A stretch of 64,000 nt of DNA from assembly GCA_032622095.1 (NCBI GenBank), contig CP136069.1, positions 124,175,950 to 124,239,949 on the forward strand. The letters are read 5' to 3'. The DNA comes from Siphonodentalium dalli (taxonomy: Eukaryota > Mollusca > Scaphopoda > Gadilida > Siphonodentaliidae). The position numbers and the translations under genes are program-made. Positions 46,925 through 58,064 of the stretch are shown here, piece by piece. The first letter of the stretch is position 1. Every line of letters starts with the position of its first letter. The notes below the pieces were generated by a model, which was not told the DNA's origin, did no database searches, and saw only the letters and a list, made by a program, of their open reading frames with translations.

Positions 46925-47520
46925 TTGTTTGATTCTATTGAATCTAACGGCTGCATTCGATACGATAGATCGTACATGTAATACGCTTCTTGGTCGATTG
47001 CCTGAGATTGGAGTTTATTGTACAGCGCTGCAGTGGTTTGGTAATTTCTTGTTAACATAACCCATTCTGTGAAAATCGGTGATTCTTGGACGGATGTTGT
47101 TTCGTTGATGTATGGTGTTCCTCAGGGATGAGTCCTCATGCCCGTTTTATTCATTTTGTACACGAAGCCACTTTTTGATGTTACCAAATAAACGGAATCA
47201 GCTACCATTGTTATGCCGGCGTTATTCAGTTGTATTTATCTTTCGGTTGCACTCATCTTTAGAGTCAATCGGTAGCAGGTGAACGACTTCAATGATATGT
47301 TAGCGACATTAAGCACTGGATGACTTCTAACTTTCGTAAACTCAATACTGATAAAACAGAACTGATGTTCATCACGACTCTACGTCCCATAGTAGATGTA
47401 AGTTCTGTTCTCGTAAGTGGGTGTGAAATAACACCAAAGATTTCAACAAGAAACATTGGTGATCACCTCGATCATAATCTTACAATGGATAACCGATTAA
47501 GATACATTGACTAAGTTGAT
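46925..47520 (+). pseudogene. LINE reverse transcriptase fragment (L2/CR1-like)
   Basis: Plus-strand RT relic. Read across frames, it gives a DLSAAFDTIDH-like LTAAFDTIDR (about 46950), TALQWFGNFL, KIGDSWTDVVSLMYGVPQG (about 47070-47130), PVLFILYTKPLF, a decayed YADD region near 47210, IKHWMTSNFRKLNTDKTELMF (47309-47370) and SGCEITPKIS. Several stops and frameshifts are present, including one right after GVPQG. It is a third LINE type, different from those at 2-5 kb and 6-8 kb. Confidence 0.88.
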
Positions 47521-47720
47521 ATAATACAAAGGTCCACTCATGATGCAGAAGCTGTCCCCATCTATACACATCGAAGTGCAGTTTCCCGCCGTGATCTACA
47601 CGTGTATACATGTCGTGCATTGATTATATCCCTTGGCATTCGACGCCAAAGCGGATGGTTGGCGTTAATATGCTTGTCCAATGCTTTTAGTACATGTGAT
47701 TGTTACCGGGCGATGTTTAA

Positions 47721-48243
47721 CCCTTTCAGTGCCAAGTCCGATTTTTGTATCAACCCATATACTCTGTGCCAATGCATTCTCTTATATATGCGAGTCGACC
47801 ATAGGTCGCCTCGCATATATAAGAGAATGCATCGGCCTAACAATTTTTCATCATTTGTTATTATATTTTACAATTTTTTACAATTTTAATAATGCTTTCT
47901 TATATTCTTTAACTCTTTCAGTGTAGACTTATTTTGTAGGTTTAGTGCCAGGGAATCTTACGTTTTTCACGGGCATCAAAATTATTACTATGAATACTTG
48001 GTGATAGTTTTGAGTTATAGCATGCCCCTAAAGTTTTATCCAGTTTGTTTTTAAATTCGCTATAGCATGCTTAAGCATACCCAAAAAAATTCAACCCAAA
48101 CAAAAACAAAAATCTAAATTTTTTTTAGTTTTTGTTTTTTATATATTATTTATTTTATTTTGTTTAGGGCTGATTTTATCGGCCCTCGCACTCTACATAC
48201 CGTAAATTAGGGCCGATGAGATCGGCCCGTGGCACTGAAAGAG
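47721..48243. mobile_element. piggyBac-type MITE flanked by TTAA
   Basis: 523 bp with TIRs CCCTTTCAGTGCCA and TGGCACTGAAAGAG (one mismatch). It is bordered by TTAA at 47717-47720 and 48244-48247, the hallmark target duplication of piggyBac-type elements. Inside are a strong hairpin (about 47768-47838, 'attctcttatatatgcgag' and its inverse) and a second hairpin ('gggccgat' / 'atcggccc', about 48170-48230). There is no transposase. Confidence 0.88.
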
Positions 48244-48470
48244 TTAACGCGAAGCTATCTGTGGTCGTCGATCGGGTAGAACCTCCGCGGAATAAGATTA
48301 TCCAATCAATTGGATTTGACGGCGATCATGGATTCAATTCAATTAGTTTATTCTGATCGTCAAGTTGAGACATTAAAGATATATGTGGAGATAATATACA
48401 ATATATCTCAGTACAGGTACATATACATATACATATTACATATAAACAAACATATGCATATTATATATTA

Positions 48471-49628
48471 TATATATGGCATAATAATAGAAGATAGAAA
48501 GGTTGGTCGGTATTCGGTTCTTTCAGTTCGCCTGGCTGGGTGATCATAAGCCTCAGGCGGACCTAAATATTTCTAGGACCTTCTTAATAAACACGGATAG
48601 ACTTTTAACTGTCTTTTGATTTCGGGAGTTGAAAATAGCGATTAGTTTATACGTTTTATGTCTCTAGTAGTGGTAGGGTTTCATGCAGGTACATGCATTT
48701 TATTCTAAGTTCATTAAGTTCCCTATATTTCATTACCATGTGATATCATGATAGTCGTCGCCTATTTCAAGATTACATAGTGTACAAGATATATATTATT
48801 ATATTCAACACCCAATCCGCAGAAAGATTCAGTCTGACTATTCTCTAAGCTATGCGGATTGTGTTCGTTGAGTGTTCGCGATTTAGTCGGGAGGCCGTCC
48901 GTGTCTATAATGACAAATGGCACATCTGATGTATTGGGTCAACTCTAGCGAAGACACCTTGTGTGTTCAGCCGATACCAATTAAACGACCCGGTCTATAT
49001 ACAATAAACCCAGTTAGTGACTATGGGCCCTTGTGTATTTAGTGTTAAAAACCACAACGCTCGGACAGTTAGAGCTTCCGATAAATACACCCGCAATTCT
49101 AAATGCTATTAACCGCTATGACATTCGAATCCTAACAATCGCGAGTGGGACTCATTTGGCACACGAAATGTATTGCTGATGTTAGGTTGTGGCTGTGAGA
49201 AAATAAATTTCGTGATTGAAAGCTGTTCTAGAGTTCCAAAACTGCAATTAATTTGTCGTCCCGGAAGAAAAACAATTCTCGGGTAATAACTTAGATTCCG
49301 CGGGTGATTCGCAAACCTTGAAATAGCTTGTCTGTCATTTGCAGAATGAGGTCCACAGAGGGTGAATTTAGTGATGCTACCCCACATAGTGGGCTAGTAT
49401 CACCAAATTCACCATCTGGGGACCTCATTCTGCTTACACATCAGCAGAATGAGGTTCCCAGAGGGTGAATTTGGTGATGCTAGCCCGCTATGTGGGGTAG
49501 CATCACTAAATTCACCCTCTGGGGACCTCATTCTGCAAATGACAGATGCACTATTTCAAGGCTTGACTGCGACTTGGTTAAGTGGCCGACAGACGGACCT
49601 TATATGGCGATACACATATAGTGTTGTG
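48471..49628 (+). repeat. Duplication unit A (1.16 kb)
   Basis: Nearly identical (a few percent divergence by eye) to 51678-52842. Starts 'tatatatggcataataatag' and ends 'tagtgttgtg'. It carries copy 2 of the double-hairpin MITE at 49316-49561. Confidence 0.93.
49316..49561. mobile_element. Double-hairpin palindromic MITE, copy 2
   Basis: Two head-to-tail hairpins (49341-49433 and 49444-49536), themselves arranged as a larger palindrome with outer ends 'ccttgaaatagcttgtctgt' and the inverse of 'acagatgcactatttcaagg'. Confidence 0.88.
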
Positions 49629-49718
49629 TTTGGCTCGAACAAACGGTCCGCAGATAAAGGCTGTTCATACTATCATGTTTAGCGTACAGGCGCAAATGAC
49701 ACCACAACATATATGTAA

Positions 49719-50629
49719 CTAGAAGGTGACCCGACTTCGTCCGGGCTTTGACATTGAATTGACCATTTTGAAGGTCAAGGTCAGGTGGGGTCACGATTTG
49801 ACCCGTCCAAAACATACCGAGATACCCTATGTATCAAATTTCGTCCGTAAAAATCCGCCAGTTTTACCCGATTTGATTTCCACTAAAGTATGTAAACGCG
49901 CCTCATATACACACGCTCATTAATTATCAAGCTTCAACGTAAAGATAAATTAGCATTGTGTGGTAAATTTTAACTAATTATTTTCTCGCAGTCAAAGTTG
50001 AACAATTTCGATGTTGTTGACATTGACGGCTTGGGGCCACCGGTAGATTCCATTTCGCAACAACGAAGTATCATTTCAGCTAAATGGATTCTTGGATGAG
50101 ATTCCAGACCCGCGGGGTAAATGTAAACAGCTTGAGCCTATGCGTGGTGTGAATATACAAAAAATAAATCTATCGACAATAGACCTAAGAATATTAGCTG
50201 TAACAAAATTTATATATCAGAAATTGTAATAAATGATATATTTTGGGATAGATGCACGATTTTTAATAGCCTGCAAATTGACAATATATATTGTAAATGT
50301 TATAATTTTGGGAAAAATACACGATGCGTAATTGCATGCCTGTAAATTGCTAACGTTCGTCGACGTATGAATATAGAGTTATCCTCCCTGCATCGCAGTG
50401 ATAAATCCGGCGTGATAGCACTGCGGATCCCTATATATGAGTTTTGAAGGTCAAGGTCACGTCGCACGGGCAAATCAATAGGCCTATGTTAACCCCCGGC
50501 CGAAAATACCCCCACGTACCAAGTTTCATCGAAATCGGGTCGGTCGTTTTTGAGTTCATCGATTACACACACACACACAGACAGATACACACACACACAC
50601 ACACAGATCTTTCAAAAATATATAATAGA
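49719..50629 (+). repeat. Duplication unit B (0.91 kb)
   Basis: Starts 'ctagaaggtgacccgacttc' and ends in a (CA)n tract plus 'ttcaaaaatatataataga'. It is the same as unit B' except for a loss of about 136 bp after 'gacccgtccaaaaca'. The family is shared with 18245-18585. Confidence 0.92.
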
Positions 50630-51677
50630 CTAGAAGGTGACCCGACTTCGTCCGGGCTTTGATATTGAATTGACCATTTTGAAGGTCAAGGTCAGGTGGG
50701 GTCACGATTTGACCCGTCCAAAACACTCCCTGGAAACAATTACCACTATGGTCCACTAAGTATCAAATTTTGTCAAAATCCGTCTGGCAATTTTCCAACA
50801 CCAACACCCCAAAAATGGTGGAAATTGGGCAAGAGGATACCGGGAAATCGGCCCAGCGGATACCGAGATACCCTATGTATCAAATTCGTCCGTAAAAATC
50901 CGCCAGTTTTACCCGATTTGATTTCCACTAAAGTATGTAAACGCGCCTCATATACACACGCTCATTAATTATCAAGCTTCAACGTAAAGATAAATTAGCA
51001 TTGTGTGGTAAATTTTAACTAATTATTTTCTCGCAGTCAAAGTTGAACAATTTCGATGTTGTTGACATTGACGGCTTGGGGCCACCGGTAGATTCCATTT
51101 CGCAACAACGAAGTATCATTTCAGCTAAATGGATTCTTGGATGAGATTCCAGACCCGCGGGGTAAATGTAAACAGCTTGAGCCTATGCGTGGTGTGAATA
51201 TACAAAAAATAAATCTATCGACAATAGACCTAAGAATATTAGCTGTAACAAAATTTATATATCAGAAATTGTAATAAATGATATATTTTGGGATAGATGC
51301 ACGATTTTTAATAGCTTGCAAATTGACAATATATATTGTAAATGTTATAATTTTGGGAAAAATACACGATGCGTAATTGCATGCCTGCAAATTGCTAACG
51401 TTCGTCGACGTATGAAAATAGAGTTATCCTCCCTGCATCGCAGTGATCAATCCGGCGTGATAGCACTGCGGATCCCGAGATATGAGTTTTGAATGTCAAG
51501 GTCACGTCGCACGGGCAAATCAATAGGCCTATGTTAAACCCCGGCCGAAAATACCCCCACGTACCAAGTTTCATCGAAATCGGGTCGGTCGTTTTTGAGT
51601 TCATCGATTACACACACACACACACAGACAGATACACACACACACACACACAGATCTTTCAAAAAATATATAATAGA
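50630..51677 (+). repeat. Duplication unit B' (1.05 kb)
   Basis: Tandem partner of unit B that retains the 136 bp missing there (about 50727-50862). It ends with 'tttcatcgaaatcgggtcgg', (CA)n and 'aaaaaatatataataga'. No coding capacity was seen. Confidence 0.92.
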
Positions 51678-52842
51678 TATATATGGCATAATAATAGAAG
51701 ATAGAAAGGTTGTCGGTATTCGGTTCTTTCAGTTCGCCAGGCTGGGTGATCATAAGCCTCAGGCGGACCTAAATATTTCTAGGACCTTCTTAATAAACAC
51801 GGATAGACTTTTAACTGTCTTTTGATTTCGGGAGTTGAAAATAGCGATTAGTTTATACGTTTTATGTCTCTAGTAGTGGTAGGGTTTCATGCAGGTACAT
51901 GTATTTTATTCTAAGTTCATTAAGTTCCCTATATTTCATTACCATGTGATATAATGATATTCGTCGCCTATTTCAAGATTACATAGTGTACAAGATATAT
52001 ATTATTATATTCAACACCCAATCCGCAGAAAGATTCAGTCTGACTATTCTCTAAGCTATACGGATTGTGTTCGTTGAGTGTTCGCGATTTAGTTGGGAGG
52101 CCGTCCGTGTCTATAATGACAAATGGCACATCTGATGTATTGGGTCAACTCTAGCGAAGACACCTTGTGTGTTCAGCCGATACCAATTAAACGACCCGGT
52201 CTATATATATACAATACACCCATGCAGTTAGTGACTATGGGCCCTTGTGTATTTAGTGTTAAAAACCACAACGCTCGGACAGTTAGAGCTTCCGATAAAA
52301 ACACCCGCAATTCTAAATGCTATTAACCGCTATGACATTCGAATCCTAACAATCGCGAGTGGGACTCATTTGGCACACGAAATGTATTGCTGATGTTAGG
52401 TTGTGGCTGTGAGAAAATAAATTTCGTGATTGAAAGCTGTTCTAGAGTTCCAAAACTGCAATTAATTTGTCGTCCCGGAAGAAAAACAATTCTCGGGTAA
52501 TAACTTAGATTCCGCGGGTGATTCGCAAACCTTGAAATAGCGTGTCTGTCATTTGCAGAATGAGGTCCCCAGAGGGTGAATTTAGTGATGCTACCCCGCA
52601 TAGCGGGCTAGCATCACCAAATTCACCCACTGGGGACCTCATTCTGCTTACGTATCAGCAGAATGAGGTTAACAGAGGGTGAATTTGGTGATGCTAGCCC
52701 GCTATGTGGGGTAGTGTCACTAAATTCACCCTCTGGGGACCTCATTCTGCAAATGACAGATGCACTATTTCAAGGCTTGACTGCGACTTGGTTAAGTGGC
52801 CGACAGACGGACCGTATATGGCGATACACATCTAGTGTTGTG
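51678..52842 (+). repeat. Duplication unit A' (1.17 kb)
   Basis: Second copy of unit A, directly after B'. Differences from A are point changes and a few small indels. It carries copy 3 of the double-hairpin MITE (52530-52775). Confidence 0.93.
52530..52775. mobile_element. Double-hairpin palindromic MITE, copy 3
   Basis: Hairpins at 52555-52647 and 52658-52750, with outer inverted ends as in copy 2. The copy descends from the A/A' duplication rather than from an independent insertion. Confidence 0.88.
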
Positions 52843-53039
52843 CTAATTGAACCAACATTGAGAAAGAGACCAGAGATCCGCAAATTGCAAGTATTATACT
52901 AACTAATAAATTCTGATGTCCCTGAATACACGCAAAACACATATAGCATCTGAAGTATATTGATAGAACATGAGAAAACCTGGAACATTATATTAATACT
53001 CTTAAAACTACAAAAAATAATTCTTCCCCGATACCATAA

Positions 53040-53510
53040 AAAAATGGACTGAAATACCCATAGAAATAACAGATGACAATGCAAGCTATCGTAGATTTAA
53101 AATTTTATCTCGAAATAATAGATCCCACCGTAAAACCACCAACAAATTTCTGTACAGATCGTAGAAAGCTTAACATCATCCATGCTAAGTTTCGGAACAA
53201 ATGTTGTGATCTACAGTATATTCGTTCTGACATGTTTCAAAATGGCATCTCTGACAGCCCCCTAATGTCACTGTGAAAATGCATGCGATGATATTTACAA
53301 CTATGTTTCTCTCCGGGCGTGTCCACTATTCCACACCGAACGAATGGAAATGTGTCAAAAGTTATATCAAGTCGGACTGATTATTACACATTAAACGATT
53401 TACGTTTCGGCATTCCCGACACCTCGATTAGAAGAAATAGCATTCTCTTCAAGACAGTCCATCGATTTATAACTGCGATAAAACGATTCGAAGTCGGATA
53501 GATTGGCGTC
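53040..53510 (+). pseudogene. LINE ORF2 C-terminal fragment (same group as 2.2-5.2 kb)
   Basis: FKFYLEIIDPT-like LKFYLEIIDPTVKPP (53094 onward), RRKLNIIHAKFRNKCCDL and FQNGISDSP match the minus-strand copy's IIDPVTRRP, RRQCNVLHAK and FQNYISDSP. After a frameshift it reads HTERMEMCQKLYQ (compare QSERIEMYHSL), then LNDLRFGIPDTSIRRNSI and FITAIKRFEVG before a stop. It preserves a C-terminal end that is missing from the 2.2 kb copy. Confidence 0.88.
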
Positions 53511-53640
53511 TGTTTTTTTTCTTCATAATTTTGATTTGAAAAGAAAAAAATTAAATAAAACATTTTTTTTTAATTTGAGCAAGGAAACTCAATCTAAAAA
53601 AAATTTTATTAAAATTTTTTTTTTTTTTTTTTTAAATGAA
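53511..53640. repeat. A/T homopolymer-rich stretch
   Basis: Runs of A and T of up to about 20 bases directly after the LINE tail. They may derive from its 3' UTR or tail. Confidence 0.8.
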
Positions 53641-56600
53641 ACTGTTTAAACGATCAAAATGTACGCGAAGCGCTCAAATGGGTCTCCACTGTCTAAGATC
53701 AAAATGTGCGTAAAGCGCACACAGGGGCCGCAGACCCCTCCGACGCTGAATAAAGGCTCCCAAAGGCAGCCTGTTTCAGTTAGTATACAAATAAAATATG
53801 TTTAAAGACATGACTTCGTATAATTTGGTGCTCCGTCATGCGGCTTTAATTGAATGGTGTAAATGCTGTCGATGTTCCCCGACAACTAACGATCAGTTTG
53901 CGTGTATATCAGAATGTATAGACACGTGACATATATATATTCATAAAAAACGTTTGAGTCATCGTGTTCTGAATTTAAAACTAATAGAGTCGGGAATACG
54001 TACGGATATATCTGTGTCAGTATGACATCGGCCTTCTATTAAAAGAAGATACAGTGAATGTGGATTAAATTGGAATTGATAGTAACATAATTATTCTCTT
54101 TATCAAGTGACGTATAGAGAATTATTAGTTTGAACCGCCCCAAGTGATCCATATTGTATTAGCACAATTATATAAATTGCTGGTGTCATATGGTTACAAA
54201 CATAGGCGACAGTGTTAACTAAAAGTCCCACCGGCCATGGGTTAAGCCTATTTGAACTTCAAGTGGTCAATTTTCCCTTAGAATGTCATCCGCTGCACCA
54301 GTCTGTGACAACAAACGCGCCCTTTTCGGTATTTTTTTCAATCGATAATCTTGCATTTCCACAACTACCCCATTTACTGCCCAAAAATCAGCAGCATAAA
54401 AATACCCAGACCCCTTCCATAACTTCTGGACCCCAACCAGACTCTTCCCGGACATCTAAACATACATGATCGCCATATTTACGTAGGCTGTGATTGTCTG
54501 TTCTAGATTAGGGATATTTCCCTCAATGATAATAAACCAAACAGCAGCCAGATTATTTTTTATGCTGACTCGAGTAACTCTATATAATTAGTTGCTTGTA
54601 ACCATATATCGCAAACATGTAAGTCAAGCTATTCCCTTGTGCAAGTAAACAGTTACCAGTGCCATTAGGGGAAACGATGGCTCGTAGTAATCTTTTCGCA
54701 GAGGCGATAAATACGCAAGGAGAAAATCCGAATCCACACCTCTTCACTTTGCATATAGTAATGTTCCCCACACTTCTTGCAGACAAACTTTTGGAATTCC
54801 TGAATCTGGGTCGATATTATTTAAAACTTGTTATTTAAAACATTTCAATATTTAATTGTACTACCTGAATTTATTGTATATAATCAATCCTATATTGAAA
54901 ATGGACGAGTTTGCCATAGTTCAATACAGTGTATTATGATTTACGTCATATGAATGCAACCGTATACTTAAAAATATACTCGAACATTTGCTACCCAATG
55001 CTGCACGTCTACTTGGAATTTCCCCTAGATGGAGTTATTCGTCTGGGCACACGGTATATTGTAAGATTGGAAATTCTAAGTACTATCTTCGTATAGAGGG
55101 GACACATCATAGCTAAACGCATACATACATATACGTGTCTCCCTGATACGAAAACAATATTTAAAAATTAATATAAATTTGAAATGATGTTGAACACTCA
55201 GCCGAGGTTGTGGAACGGCAAATAATCACCAACAATTAGTTACTTTCATAAATTAGATATCCAAATAGATATAAACAGCGCCGTTATTATACACGAATTT
55301 CACGCATTGACTATTGTCGGTGGAATCATCCCCGTATGTTTATAGCACAATAATTTGGTCGGATAAAGTAGTAAATATATACTTTTCTGCGCTATTCAAT
55401 CACTGGGTTCTCTGACATCGTAAGTCGATGTGGTTTGCACTTTCGACCATCTTAGTTTATTGTTATATTCTTCCAGTGCATATAGCGTTTGGACACTATC
55501 TTGACGGTTGTATTCATTTAAATACATAATGTTTTTAATCACATAGTATTACGTATATCAATTCAATTCAATTCTCATTTGTATGATCACACAAACACTA
55601 TTCTCAGGCATCTAATTATAATTATCAATATGTCCGCAACTGTCAAGAAAATAATTGAAAAACAAAATAGTACAAAGAGGCATTTAAATTGATACATATC
55701 GATGACGACCATCATAACGATATGACTTTTCATCTGAAACGTGGTCGGGTTGCACAGAGTATTGATAATAATTGTAAAATCATGGGACCATCAAGAGAAG
55801 GCTTATTGATTCCAAATTCATTACGATAACTGGATATGCCTGATTACCGAGAAGAGTAATCGGACGACAGATTTGTTCTGATATACCGCCAGAGAATGTA
55901 AATGAGGTCACGTTTGATATTCATGATTACGCAAGTAAATTGATGTATTGACTCAAAATGTGGCATTTGACTTGTAGAACACGATAATTGAAGCCGAGCA
56001 AGGATGTTTCCTCACTCTTTTTCATTCTTATACATGTATTGCGCAGTTTAACATGACACTTCGAATCCAATAGCGACGTTGAACAATTATTATACCATAA
56101 CTGTAGCGATGCTACTGAGATTTGCCTGTAAATAGCATGCAATTATCTCGCAAGAATCAATCATACATGTATTTGAAGCAAATATTGGTTTGAACGTTAC
56201 ATGTGAAACTACATAATGTTACTTTGTTAGCTTTGGTAACGATGCATTGTATATGCGTGCTGTCGTTCATATTCTGGAATCACCATTTGATTTTCTATGA
56301 CGAAGTGCCCACAAAAAAATACCGTGCACACTTGCCAGAGTGTGGAAGTACATGTACATGTACGCTAATGTGCGATATGACAATATGAGACAAAATAACA
56401 AATAACCAGATATGGGTACATAAGAGTTTACAACCTCAATTTCATTTGGTCAACTGATCTATAGTACAACAAACCCACATACGAACCAGGCATATTAAGT
56501 GAATGATATGCTATCCATGTGAAACTTTGGCAAAAATTATCACATTATGGTCGGCTTCAAAACAGAAAGTTGATAGTATGTTGGGAAATGAATGGTGTGT

Positions 56601-56845
56601 TTTTTGTTTTTTTCAATGTTCTAAACCATATTAATCACATGCTTGGATTGGATTCTTCTGGAGAAATTTTCATACCTGTATTTTGAGATAAAACAATTTA
56701 TTTCTTGTCACCTCTAATTGTCACCACATCCAATTCACCTTAGGTACGAAAATGAACCCTCGCTATAAATATATCACTTCGTAAAATGTAAATTGCATTT
56801 ATATAAGATGCACATTTCACAAATTTTCGGAAAGTTTAAATTACA
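53641..56845. other. Long interval without a supported gene
   Basis: AT-rich. 53660-53770 is GC-richer with a duplicated 'gatcaaaatgt(a/g)cg(c/t)' block. Open frames at 54212-54469 and 55927-56142 are unrecognised and not called. Confidence 0.4.
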
Positions 56846-56849
56846 TCCC

Positions 56850-57080
56850 CGATGTTTGTAGATGTATAATTGAATGATTTCCAGTCGAACGTTTTTCGAA
56901 ATTCTTTTGCATCTCGAATCTTTTTTAGAGCGTTGACCATGGCATCTAAGGTAGATTCGTGATGCCCATGGTACTGGGTATATACAGATGGATTACACAG
57001 TTCAACCGATACCATGTCGGATTCGAACCCCGACCGCGTTGATGTCGTAGTTCGTTGGTCGGCCATTAACCAACTGAGCG
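56850..57080 (-). repeat. tRNA-derived SINE, minus strand
   Basis: On the minus strand the head reads 'tcgctcagttggttaatgg', a good pol III A box, and 40 bases later 'ggttcgaatcc', a perfect B box (about 57027-57017). 'gacatggtat', 'cccagtaccatgg' and 'catcacgaat' follow, shared with the copy at 9541-9720. The cloverleaf is imperfect (T-stem shifted), so this is a SINE head and not a tRNA gene. Confidence 0.8.
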
Positions 57081-57909
57081 ATACTTATTGATAATTAAAT
57101 TTTCAATTACTGGGAAGTATGCTTTATTCTTCGATCCATGTTACGTAATTGGATATTGAGATATAAATAGATATATACAAATATATGAGGCATATGTACA
57201 ATATTTACTTCCCTATTTACGTGGCCTAAAAAACAATTACATAGAATTACATACATGTACCATTTTTATAATAAATATGTTGCCATTTGTGTAAATGCGT
57301 CACAATTTCACTGAATTGTTTGCCGTGATTAACAGCAGCAACAATAACAACGACACCTGTCGAGATATCTGCCATACTTCATATTTGGTATATCATGTGT
57401 ATACGATCGATGTATATACTGAGACCAGATAGTACCACCTCGTATATTAAACTCATTAAATACGGCCATTTTTGGGTCCTGGCCGCGGTCCTGGCCGCGG
57501 GAGTGGCATCTCTCCAATCTAGCCATGTCGGTTTAATATCGTTTGCCTCTTTTCAGGACATGTTGTCATCAACAACGAACGGTGTATCTATATACAGGAA
57601 GAGAAACCAAGACGGACAGAGGACTGGAAGTACGATCAGGTTACCCGACAACGCTGCTGGCAGAAATTATTCGCACGGAGAGGATTCTGTGTTATGATTT
57701 TTTGGGATATACTCACCCCTGGTCAAGTGGTCTCGCTAACTTGCTATGATGCGGTTTGGTCCTGCTGAATTGTTATGATGATGTAAGGGCAAACTGATGC
57801 TGTTAACAAAAAGTACCGCTATATTTTAAAATTTATTTTTTATTGCGAAATAGTTTTAATATTGGTTGTATTATTGTTGTGTTATTGTAAATCGACTATA
57901 ATAAATATA
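57081..57909. other. Interval with one signal-peptide-like frame
   Basis: A plus-strand frame from about 57395 includes HFWVLAAVLAAGVASLQ, which resembles a signal peptide, and 'cctcttttcag' at 57546 could be a splice acceptor. No conserved domain is seen, and part of the hydrophobicity comes from a duplicated 'gtcctggccgcg' block. Not called as a gene. Confidence 0.3.
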
Positions 57910-58064
57910 GGTTATCACCACCATGTGTGTTTCTGATCCGTTCAAGTCGAGCTGCCTTCTCTGGGCAGTCTATCGACGAGTCCGTAGGACGAGTCGATAG
58001 ACAGCCCAGAGAAGGCAGCGAGACTTGAATACGGATCTCGGAAACACACAGGGTGATGATAACC
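57910..58064. mobile_element. 155-bp hairpin element
   Basis: Nearly full-length inverted repeat. GGTTATCACCACCATGTGTG pairs with the right-end inverse, and 'ctgccttctctgggc' with 'gcccagagaaggcag' and 'gtctatcgac' with 'gtcgatagac' at the centre. The apex 'gagtccgtaggacga' contains a small GTCC/GGAC stem. It is probably a MITE. Confidence 0.85.

Noticed and set aside
48471-52842. LTR retrotransposon with A and A' as LTRs
   Set aside because: Ends are not TG...CA. There is no primer-binding site, polypurine tract or gag/pol in the 2-kb interior, which is itself a tandem duplication.
56836-57066. 76-codon minus-strand ORF
   Set aside because: It lies across the SINE head and body; no independent coding evidence.
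57000-57080. A true tRNA gene on the minus strand
   Set aside because: A and B boxes are good, but the T-stem is shifted and the acceptor stem does not pair; shared downstream blocks with 9.6 kb show that it is a SINE.
57910-58064. Functional hammerhead ribozyme
   Set aside because: Core bases at the CUGA and GAA positions differ and the flanking symmetry is that of a simple palindrome. Kept only as a low-level finding.
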